A stretch of DNA of 64,000 nucleotides from contig NZ_CP047897.1 of the NCBI RefSeq assembly GCF_009913235.1, positions 2,273,501 through 2,337,500 on the forward strand, in the 5' to 3' direction. The notes under the pieces are model-generated. The model searched no databases. It was given only the letters and a program-made list of their open reading frames with translations, and had not been told where the DNA came from. This DNA comes from Nibribacter ruber. GTDB taxonomy: Bacteria; Bacteroidota; Bacteroidia; Cytophagales; Hymenobacteraceae. A program made the position numbers and the translations under genes. This document shows positions 8,194 to 14,019 of the stretch, one piece after another (positions within the stretch are counted from its first letter, which is position 1; each line of letters begins with the position of its first letter).

Positions 8194-9411
8194 TTAAGCG
8201 TCTAGCTCACCGGCAATCACATTCATAGAAGAAAGGATCACAATGGCATCTGACAACTGCGTGCCCACCACCATTTCTGGGTAGGCTTGGTAGTAAATGA
8301 AGCAAGGTCTTCTGAAGTGCAAACGGTACGGCGTGCGGCCGCCGTCAGACACCAGGTAGAAACCTAGTTCGCCGTTACCGCCTTCTACTGAATGGTAGAC
8401 TTCACCGGCTGGTGCGTCAATCTCGCCCATTACAATCTTGAAGTGGTAAATCAAGGCTTCCATGTTGCGGTACACCTCTTGCTTTGGCGGCAGGAAGAAC
8501 TCTGGCGCATCTGCATGGTAAGGACCTTCTGGCAAGTTGTCAATGGCCTGCTGAATGATGCGCAAGCTCTGCCAGATTTCCTCATTCCGCACCATGAAGC
8601 GGTCATAAGTATCGCCCTTGGTGCCTACCGGAATGTCAAACTCAAAGTCTTGGTAAGAAGAGTAAGGATTCATAACGCGCACGTCATAGTCCACGCCGGC
8701 AGCTCTCAGATTAGGACCTGTGAAGCCGTAGTTCAAGGCACGCTCTGCGGTAATAGGACCCACGCCTTCCACACGGTCCACAAAGATGCGGTTGCGGTTG
8801 AACATGGTCTCAAACTCCCGCATCACAGCCGGGAACTCAGCTAAGAATTTTCTGATTTTTTCAATGGCCAACGGCGAAAGGTCACGCTCCATGCCGCCAA
8901 TTCTACCCATGTTGGTCGTCAGACGGGCACCGCAGATCTCCTCGTAGATCTCATAGATTTTCTCACGCTCCTGGAACACGTACAAGAAGCCCGAGAAGGC
9001 GCCCGTGTCCACACCCAGAATAGAGTTACAGATCAAGTGGTCCGCAATACGGGCCAGCTCCATCACAATCACTCTAATGTATTCGGCACGTTTTGGAACC
9101 GTCACGCCTAACAGCTTCTCCACTGTCATCCACCAACCCATGTTGTTGATAGGTGAGGAGCAGTAGTTCATGCGGTCAGTGAGCGGTGTAATCTGGTAGA
9201 AGGCGCGGCGTTCGGCAATCTTCTCAAAGGCGCGGTGAATGTAGCCAATGGTAGGAACGCCAGAAACGATCTTCTCACCATTCATCTGTAGAATGTTCTG
9301 GAAGATGCCGTGCGTGGCCGGGTGCGTAGGACCTAAGTTGAGAGTGGTTAACTCCTGTACGTAGGTGTCCGTGGTGTTAATCTCTGTAGTAGTTGTTTTG
9401 TCTAACTCCAT
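8194..9411 (-). CDS. nuoD: NADH-quinone oxidoreductase subunit D
   Basis: 49-kDa subunit homologous to the large subunit of NiFe hydrogenases; together with NuoB it forms the quinone-reduction site. The protein has 405 residues. Family stretches visible are TLNLGPTHPATHGIFQ (about 25-40), GYIHRAFEKIAE, and the strongly conserved VEGGNGELGFYLVSDGG region near the C-terminus, ending SSMNVIAGELDA as typical. NuoC is a separate upstream gene here, not fused as in enterobacteria. Confidence 0.98.
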   Translation of the reverse strand: MELDKTTTTEINTTDTYVQELTTLNLGPTHPATHGIFQNILQMNGEKIVSGVPTIGYIHRAFEKIAERRAFYQITPLTDRMNYCSSPINNMGWWMTVEKLLGVTVPKRAEYIRVIVMELARIADHLICNSILGVDTGAFSGFLYVFQEREKIYEIYEEICGARLTTNMGRIGGMERDLSPLAIEKIRKFLAEFPAVMREFETMFNRNRIFVDRVEGVGPITAERALNYGFTGPNLRAAGVDYDVRVMNPYSSYQDFEFDIPVGTKGDTYDRFMVRNEEIWQSLRIIQQAIDNLPEGPYHADAPEFFLPPKQEVYRNMEALIYHFKIVMGEIDAPAGEVYHSVEGGNGELGFYLVSDGGRTPYRLHFRRPCFIYYQAYPEMVVGTQLSDAIVILSSMNVIAGELDA

Positions 9412-9479
9412 GATGGCTGTTAGGGTATGCGGCTAAAGCCGATGACCGCCTTTATGGGCAATCCTCGGCTGGGGCCATT

Positions 9480-9986
9480 TTATCTTCCGAAGAAGGTATT
9501 AATCTTGTCTTCGCGGGTTTGGTCTTCCAGCGGGAACTCCTTGCGCATGGGGAACACTTCCATCTCTTCCACATTTAGAATGCGGATCAAGTTGGGGTGG
9601 CCCTCAAACCGGACGCCGTAGAAATCCCAGGTCTCGCGCTCCATCCAGTTGGCGGTGGCGTACAGGTTGGTAGCAGTAGGCACCACGGCATCATCCTCAG
9701 AGAAGAAGATTTTAATGCGCAGGCGCACATTGTGCACCAGGCTGTGCACATGGTAGATCACGCCCAGCTCCTGCCCCTTGTTGTCTGGGTAATGGATGCC
9801 GCACATGGTGGTGAGGAACTGGAACTGCATCATCTCATCATCATACAGCGCCTGCAGCATGGGAATGATATTTTCACGGGTAGTGGTCACGGTGACCAGA
9901 CCGTACGGCTCCTGGATATCAAACACCTGGTCCCCAAACTTCGCTTGAAGGTTCTGGATGAGGAGTTCGTTGGTAAGTTCGGACAT
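9480..9986 (-). CDS. nuoC: NADH-quinone oxidoreductase subunit C
   Basis: 30-kDa peripheral-arm subunit that packs against NuoD and NuoI. The protein has 168 residues and contains the family signature ERETWDFYGVRFEGHPNLIRIL (about 113-134). The C-terminus (FPLEDQTREDKINTFFGR) is shorter than in fused NuoCD. It starts two bases after the nuoB stop, so the two genes are tightly linked. Confidence 0.96.
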   Translation of the reverse strand: MSELTNELLIQNLQAKFGDQVFDIQEPYGLVTVTTTRENIIPMLQALYDDEMMQFQFLTTMCGIHYPDNKGQELGVIYHVHSLVHNVRLRIKIFFSEDDAVVPTATNLYATANWMERETWDFYGVRFEGHPNLIRILNVEEMEVFPMRKEFPLEDQTREDKINTFFGR

Positions 9987-9988
9987 GC

Positions 9989-10543
9989 CTATTTAATGTT
10001 GTAAGAAGCTAGTAATGCTTGATATTCTGGTGAGTTACGGCGGCGCAGGGACTCATTGGCAGCCAAATCCTGGATGCGCATGAGGCCGTCCAAAATCTGC
10101 TCTGGGCGCGGCGGGCAGCCCGGCACGTACACGTCTACCGGTACCACGCGGTCAATACCTTGCAATACGCTGTAAGAGTCAAAGATACCTCCGCTGGTAG
10201 CGCACGCGCCCACGGCAATCACCCAACGGGGCTCGGCCATCTGCTCATACACCTGCTTTACCACTGGCGCCATTTTCTTGGCAATGGTCCCCATCACCAT
10301 GAGCAAGTCTGCCTGCCGCGGAGAGAAGCTGGGACGCTCAGACCCGAAACGGGAAATGTCATAGTGAGAACCCATGGTGGCCATGTACTCAATACCGCAG
10401 CAAGACGTCGCAAACGGCAAAGGCCACAAAGAGTGCTTGCGGGCCAGGCCCACCACCTTCTCAAAAGAGGTGGCAAAGAAACCAGAACCCTCCATGCCCT
10501 CAGGGGCATTCACCATGGTAATATCGCTTTTGTTATCGCTCAT
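9989..10543 (-). CDS. nuoB: NADH-quinone oxidoreductase subunit B (cluster N2)
   Basis: Holds the terminal [4Fe-4S] cluster N2, which reduces quinone. With the start at 10543 (MSDNKSDITM) the protein has 184 residues. The ligands are the tandem cysteines in FATSCCGIEYM, plus VGACATSGG and YVPGCPPRPEQ. The frame stays open 15 codons further to an ATG at 10588, but that extension (containing FGLFSRKQAKTN) is encoded by palindrome copy 4, not by family sequence. Which start is used cannot be told from sequence alone; 10543 is preferred because the protein then matches ordinary NuoB. Confidence 0.96.
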   Translation of the reverse strand: MSDNKSDITMVNAPEGMEGSGFFATSFEKVVGLARKHSLWPLPFATSCCGIEYMATMGSHYDISRFGSERPSFSPRQADLLMVMGTIAKKMAPVVKQVYEQMAEPRWVIAVGACATSGGIFDSYSVLQGIDRVVPVDVYVPGCPPRPEQILDGLMRIQDLAANESLRRRNSPEYQALLASYNIK

Positions 10544-10545
10544 GT

Positions 10546-10583
10546 TAGTTTTCGCTTGTTTTCTGGAAAAGAGGCCAAAAACG
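10546..10583. repeat. 38-bp palindromic element, copy 4
   Basis: Degenerate on its left end (TAGTTTTCGCTTG), good on the right end (GAGGCCAAAAACG). It lies in the nuoA-nuoB gap and ends 2 bases from the preferred nuoB start codon. Read on the minus strand it is open in frame with nuoB. Confidence 0.82.
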
Positions 10584-10645
10584 CCCATACCCAGAACACG
10601 AGTAAGCTTATAATAGTTTGTTGCCAGCGGCGGTAAAATGCAATT

Positions 10646-11029
10646 CTACTCCCACTTAAGGACGCCTTTCTTGAGAACGTAGTAGAAACCGGTCAAAAGT
10701 AATCCCATGAACAGAATCATCCACACAAAGCCGTCCACGCCCAGCGCCCTGAAGTTCACGGCCCATGGATACAAGAAAATCACCTCCACGTCAAAAAGTA
10801 CAAAGAGGATGGCAATCAGGAAATATTTGATGGAGATGGGGGCACGGGCATCACCCTTGGACTCTATGCCGCACTCCCAGGAGGCGTCTTTCACCTTGCT
10901 GTGGCGCTTGGGACCAATGAGGTGGGTGACCACCATGGCAAAAACCACAAAGCCCAAAGCAGCCGCGAACTGAATCACAATGGGCAGGTAATCGCCGGGT
11001 AAATATTGCGCAGTTGTTGTAGGTTCCAT
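10646..11029 (-). CDS. nuoA: NADH-quinone oxidoreductase subunit A
   Basis: First gene of the operon; small membrane subunit near the quinone site. The protein has 127 residues and three hydrophobic helices. The conserved loop SKVKDASWECGIESKGDARAPISIKYFLIAILFVLFDVEVIFLYPWAV is present in its parts: the Cys-containing WECGIE and the acidic FDVEVIFLYPW. A consensus promoter sits directly upstream, with a leader of roughly 15 nt. Confidence 0.97.
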   Translation of the reverse strand: MEPTTTAQYLPGDYLPIVIQFAAALGFVVFAMVVTHLIGPKRHSKVKDASWECGIESKGDARAPISIKYFLIAILFVLFDVEVIFLYPWAVNFRALGVDGFVWMILFMGLLLTGFYYVLKKGVLKWE

Positions 11030-11048
11030 AATAAAGCAAATTAGGTGG

Positions 11049-11079
11049 CAAAATTAGGTACTATTACCTAAGATTCAAA
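11049..11079 (-). promoter_or_regulatory. Bacteroidota-type promoter of the nuo operon
   Basis: Read on the minus strand: TTTG (11079-11076), 19 bases, then TAATTTTG (11056-11049). This matches the known housekeeping promoter pattern of Bacteroidota (TTTG, about 19 nt, TAnnTTTG) exactly. The predicted start of transcription is about 11044, leaving a leader of about 15 nt before the nuoA ATG at 11029. Confidence 0.8.
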
Positions 11080-11327
11080 GGAAAATACAGAATGGTACAG
11101 GATCCTGAGGATACTATCGATTGGACTTGGCTTTTTCTAAAATCTTCTTGGTCAAACGATATTCCTTTTAGAAAAAATCAAATAAAACCGGGCACTTCTG
11201 TTATTATTCTCAAAAAAATTCTTTCTTTACATAGCAGAACAGAAATGTTCGCTTCAGGTTTAGCGGTCTCCCCCTCAGACGCTAGGCCTTCCTTGTTTGA
11301 ATTATTCAAGCTTTCTTCAAACATGGC

Positions 11328-11357
11328 AAAAGCCCGGTTATTTTAGCCGGGCTTTTT
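11328..11357 (+). terminator. Terminator-like hairpin without an upstream plus-strand gene
   Basis: 10-bp perfect stem (AAAAGCCCGG / CCGGGCTTTT), 9-nt loop, then TCTC. It has the form of an intrinsic terminator for rightward transcription, yet no plus-strand gene precedes it in this region. It could end a small RNA arising in 11080-11327, or work leftward (the minus strand tail is TTTTGCC). Confidence 0.6.
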
Positions 11358-11398
11358 CTCTGCCCGCTCAGCATTTGAAAAGCTCCTCTTTTCTCCCC

Positions 11399-11406
11399 TA
11401 CCTTTG
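11399..11406 (+). promoter_or_regulatory. -7 element for the 11480 gene
   Basis: TACCTTTG fits TAnnTTTG. A TTTG lies upstream at 11374-11377, 21 bases away rather than 19. The predicted leader is about 70 nt. Confidence 0.5.
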
Positions 11407-11479
11407 CGCCACCTTCTGCCGGAACTTACCGGCCCGGTATTTGCTTTTAGCCGCTAAGGCACCAACACCCTTATATAGT

Positions 11480-12028
11480 ATGAACAGAAAATATCTGATA
11501 GCGCTCCTTCTCCCGTTTTTGCTGGCCTTTGCCGGTCCTAAGCTGAAGAAGGTAGCCATTACCAAGACTGTGAGCTTATCCGTTCCAGAGACGTTTACCG
11601 TGATGCCTGATGATGGCATTGCCAAGGAATATCCGGCGGCGCGCAAACCAGTGGGCGTTTTTACCAGCCCAGACGGCCAGATTGACATCAGCGTAAACCA
11701 GCGCCCCAGCACGTTCCCAGAGGGAGACGTGGAAATGATGCAGGCGTTTTACAAGGCGTCCATCCAGCGCATGTTCTCTGAGGTGAAATTCATTAAAGAG
11801 GAAAGCCAGAAGATCAACGGCCGCGATTTTTTAGTGTTTGAGTTTGTCTCTACCGTTAAAGACGAGCGCAAGACCGTGCAATTGGCCCCGGTGAGAAAGT
11901 ACACCATCATTCAGTACACCTTCTTAAAAGACCAGATGCTCATCTTCAGCTTTAACGCCCCGGCACAATTGCAGCCGCAGTGGCAGGAAACGGCCAGGGA
12001 GATCATGGCGAGCGCCCAAGTCAAGTAA
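11480..12028 (+). CDS. Small exported protein of unknown function
   Basis: 182 residues from the ATG at 11480. The first 18 residues (MNRKYLIALLLPFLLAFA) form a signal peptide or membrane anchor; no lipobox cysteine is seen, so the mature protein is probably periplasmic. The rest is a soluble alpha/beta sequence with FTVMPDDGIAKEYPAAR near residue 40, SPDGQIDISVNQRP near 75, and a C-terminal half with ending QWQETAREIMASAQVK. The layout (strand-rich, ending in a helix after a phrase like FSFNAPAQLQPQW) resembles PsbP/Mog1-like lipoprotein domains such as DUF1795, but only weakly; I do not assign a family. The open frame runs further up to 11297 without a better start. A palindrome copy follows its stop. 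Confidence 0.8.
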   Translation: MNRKYLIALLLPFLLAFAGPKLKKVAITKTVSLSVPETFTVMPDDGIAKEYPAARKPVGVFTSPDGQIDISVNQRPSTFPEGDVEMMQAFYKASIQRMFSEVKFIKEESQKINGRDFLVFEFVSTVKDERKTVQLAPVRKYTIIQYTFLKDQMLIFSFNAPAQLQPQWQETAREIMASAQVK

Positions 12029-12035
12029 TTTTTAT

Positions 12036-12073
12036 CGTTTTTGGCCTCTTTTCCAGAAAACAGGCCAAAAACG
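12036..12073. repeat. 38-bp palindromic element, copy 5
   Basis: CCAG-loop copy: CGTTTTTGGCCTCTTTT, loop CCAG, AAAACAGGCCAAAAACG; one mismatch in the stem. Starts 8 bases after the stop of the 11480 gene and is followed by a terminator hairpin. Confidence 0.92.
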
Positions 12074-12090
12074 CTTTTGTAACATAGCAG

Positions 12091-12124
12091 AACGGGTAGC
12101 GGTAAACAGAGCTACCCGTTTTTC
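12091..12124 (+). terminator. Intrinsic terminator after the 11480 gene
   Basis: 10-bp perfect stem AACGGGTAGC / GCTACCCGTT with a 10-nt loop, then TTTC. Lies 17 bases after palindrome copy 5 and 20 bases before tadA. Confidence 0.75.
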
Positions 12125-12143
12125 ATTTAACCCAAACCCAGCC

Positions 12144-12590
12144 GTGCTCAGCATACACTCAGACGAACATTTCATGCGCGAAGCCTACAAGCAAGCGCAA
12201 TACGCCTTAGAGGAAGGCGAAATCCCAATCGGCGCCGTCATTGTCTGCCAGAACAAGATCATTGCCCGCGCCTACAACCAGACTGAGAAGCTGAACGACG
12301 TCACCGCGCACGCCGAGATGCTGGCCTTTACCGCCGCCGCCAACCATTTGGGCAACAAGTACCTGCATGACTGCACCTTGTATGTGACCGTAGAACCCTG
12401 CGTGATGTGCGCTGGCGCCAGCTACTGGTCACAGTTAAAGCGCGTAGTCTATGCCGCCGCAGATGAGAAGCGCGGTTATAGAAGAACCGGCGTGAACCTG
12501 TTGCACCCCAAGACCGAACTGGTGGCGGGCATACTGGCGAACGAGTGCAGCCAGCTCATGTCTGATTTTTTTAGAGCGAAAAGAATTTAG
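12144..12590 (+). CDS. tadA: tRNA adenosine(34) deaminase
   Basis: Converts adenosine to inosine at the wobble position of tRNA(Arg); cytoplasmic zinc deaminase. 148 residues, normal for the family. The zinc and catalytic motif HAEM (His56-Ala-Glu58) and PCVMCAGA (Cys84 and Cys87) are complete. The start is GTG at 12144; an in-frame ATG at 12174 (Met11) would remove residues before the first helix. It lies between the 12091 terminator and sod and is probably its own unit. Confidence 0.95.
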   Translation: MLSIHSDEHFMREAYKQAQYALEEGEIPIGAVIVCQNKIIARAYNQTEKLNDVTAHAEMLAFTAAANHLGNKYLHDCTLYVTVEPCVMCAGASYWSQLKRVVYAAADEKRGYRRTGVNLLHPKTELVAGILANECSQLMSDFFRAKRI

Positions 12591-12592
12591 AT

Positions 12593-12600
12593 TATCTTTG
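12593..12600 (+). promoter_or_regulatory. -7 element for superoxide dismutase
   Basis: TATCTTTG fits TAnnTTTG. The -33 region is a T-run rather than a clear TTTG. The predicted leader is about 55 nt. The element lies just past the tadA stop. Confidence 0.5.
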
Positions 12601-12659
12601 GCGCAGTCCGTATGTCTATACAGACATCACTTATTGTAAAACCTTAACCTCAGAAAACT

Positions 12660-13271
12660 ATGGCATTTGAACTTCCGCAACTTCCGTATGCGTACGATGC
12701 GCTTGAACCGCACATTGACCGTCAGACCATGGAAATCCACCATACCAAGCACCACCAGGCCTACACTACCAACTTGAACAACGCCATTCAAGGCACTGAC
12801 AAAGAAGGTCAGTCTATTGAAGAGTTGTTGCGTGATGCGGTAAAAACCCCTGCTATTAGAAACAACGGCGGTGGCTATTACAACCACAACCTGTTCTGGA
12901 CCATCTTGAGCCCGAACGGCGGCGGTAACCCAACCGGCCCGGTAGCCGAGGCGATAGACAAGGCCTTCGGGTCTTATGACGCGTTCAAAGAAGAGTTTAC
13001 TAAGGCTGCTACTACGCGTTTCGGGTCTGGCTGGGCTTGGCTGTGCGCTGTTGAAGGCGGCGGTGTGCAAATCTGCTCTACCGCTAACCAAGACAACCCC
13101 TTAATGGAAGGCGTTGAATCTTGCGGCGGTCTGCCTATCCTTGGCCTGGATGTTTGGGAGCACGCCTATTACCTGAAATACCAGAACCGCAGACCAGAGT
13201 ACATCACAGCATTCTTCAACCTCATCAACTGGGACGAAGTAAACCAGCGCTACGCCCAAGCCAACGGCTAA
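12660..13271 (+). CDS. sod: Superoxide dismutase (Fe/Mn family)
   Basis: Dismutates superoxide to oxygen and peroxide. 203 residues, cytoplasmic, with no signal peptide. The metal ligands are recognisable: His27 in [10 protein letters not shown], His in [12 protein letters not shown], and Asp/His in [19 protein letters not shown]. Both family domains (helical N-terminal, alpha/beta C-terminal) are complete. Whether iron or manganese is preferred cannot be read safely. A strong terminator follows, so the gene is probably monocistronic. Confidence 0.97.
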   Translation: MAFELPQLPYAYDALEPHIDRQTMEIHHTKHHQAYTTNLNNAIQGTDKEGQSIEELLRDAVKTPAIRNNGGGYYNHNLFWTILSPNGGGNPTGPVAEAIDKAFGSYDAFKEEFTKAATTRFGSGWAWLCAVEGGGVQICSTANQDNPLMEGVESCGGLPILGLDVWEHAYYLKYQNRRPEYITAFFNLINWDEVNQRYAQANG

Positions 13272-13292
13272 GCGATTCTGCGCTTCATGCAA

Positions 13293-13330
13293 TAAAAAAA
13301 GTCCCACTGTTTACAGTGGGGCTTTTTTTA
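13293..13330. terminator. Terminator after superoxide dismutase
   Basis: Stem around GTCCCACTGT / ACAGTGGGGC (9-10 bp), short loop, flanked by A7 upstream and T7 downstream. It could work in both directions. Confidence 0.85.
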
Positions 13331-13367
13331 TGTAGCTATTGGTTTCAAGTCACGATTACTGCAAAAC

Positions 13368-13405
13368 CGTTTTTGGCCTATTTCCCAGAAAACAGCCCAA
13401 AAACG
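13368..13405. repeat. 38-bp palindromic element, copy 6
   Basis: Left arm starts CGTTTTTGGCCTATTTC, loop CCAG, right part AAAACAGCCCAAAAACG. The ATTTC after the GGCCT links it to the subgroup with copies 10 and 18. Confidence 0.9.
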
Positions 13406-13407
13406 AA

Positions 13408-13442
13408 GAGACCTATAAAGTTTTGAAAACCTCACAGGTCTC
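13408..13442. repeat. Imperfect inverted repeat (GAGACCT type)
   Basis: Left arm GAGACCTATAAAGTTTT pairs with a right arm whose complement is GAGACCTGTGAGGTTTT (three mismatches). It starts 3 bases after palindrome copy 6. Confidence 0.65.
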
Positions 13443-13457
13443 ATGCGCCAACTCAAA

Positions 13458-13494
13458 AGACGCTCGCAGCGTCCGGCAGGACCTGCGAGCGTCT
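13458..13494. repeat. GC-rich perfect hairpin
   Basis: 12-bp stem AGACGCTCGCAG / CTGCGAGCGTCT with an inner GTCC/GGAC stem and a GGCA loop, broken only by one bulged C. Confidence 0.75.
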
Positions 13495-13748
13495 GCGCCA
13501 ATGCCATCTCAAACCGCAGATTCCCCCCTTGAGGGGAGCGTAGAGGGGTGTTTACACCAGCGAGCATAACTCTGAAGAAGCGTGTTTACAGCTGTAGAAA
13601 AATCAGCAACGAAGGCAATGCGTTAGAGAAAAGGCAATGCCGTTGTCTCTACATGACCTTCTGCGCATTTCGTCTTGGGGGATGACTTACTCGTGCAGGA
13701 TAGCCTCAGCAAAAGAAGACATTACCCAATGGTTTCGCGGTACCCGCG

Positions 13749-13770
13749 AGGGTAGTCTGGAGACTACCCT
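13749..13770. repeat. Perfect 10-bp inverted repeat
   Basis: AGGGTAGTCT, GG, AGACTACCCT. The central TCTGGAGACT recurs about 20 bases downstream (GTCTGGAGACTCGC), so this small repeat is present twice. Confidence 0.65.
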
Positions 13771-13880
13771 CCATATGTAGGCACGCGTCTGGAGACTCGC
13801 GCTAGTCATTTGCCGCCTCTCCAACGCCAATCTCCTCGGCCCAGCCTTTTCTCCCTCAGGGAGAAGGGACGGTGCTTATT

Positions 13881-13920
13881 CGTTTTTGGGCTGATTTCTA
13901 AAAAAAAAAGGCCAAAAACA
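13881..13920. repeat. 38-bp palindromic element, copy 7 (decayed)
   Basis: Starts CGTTTTTGGGCTGATTTC and ends GGCCAAAAACA. The centre is replaced by a run of ten A, giving 40 bases. Confidence 0.75.
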
Positions 13921-14019
13921 CTTTTTACACAAGTAAGCACTTCTAATTGCCAACCTTCACACACATGATTTTACAAGATAAAGTTGTAATATAGTCTTCT
14001 ATACATGTGATGGGGTTCT

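Larger units (their letters stand above)
11080..11479. other. Intergenic region between nuoA promoter and the 11480 gene
   Basis: 400 bases without a credible gene; the frame at 11092-11346 has no family-like sequence. Visible items are an AT-rich inverted repeat at 11132-11176 (11-bp arms TTTTTCTAAAA), a terminator-like hairpin at 11328-11357, and a -7 element at 11399 for the next gene. Confidence 0.6.
13272..14019. other. Gene-free stretch rich in palindromes
   Basis: About 750 bases without a credible gene; the short frames across it read through repeats. In order it holds the sod terminator, palindrome copy 6, an inverted repeat at 13408-13442, a GC-rich hairpin at 13458-13494, a 10-bp stem at 13749-13770, a related imperfect hairpin just after it, and palindrome copy 7. 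No promoter for the 14020 gene was recognised. Confidence 0.7.

Noticed and set aside
11092..11346. 84-codon plus-strand frame before the terminator
   Set aside because: Composition is unlike a protein of this genome, there is no start signal and it covers an AT-rich inverted repeat.
13339..13569. Open frame with VFGLFPRKQPKNE
   Set aside because: The frame is open because palindrome copy 6 is stop-free; the remaining codons are hairpin and repeat sequence.
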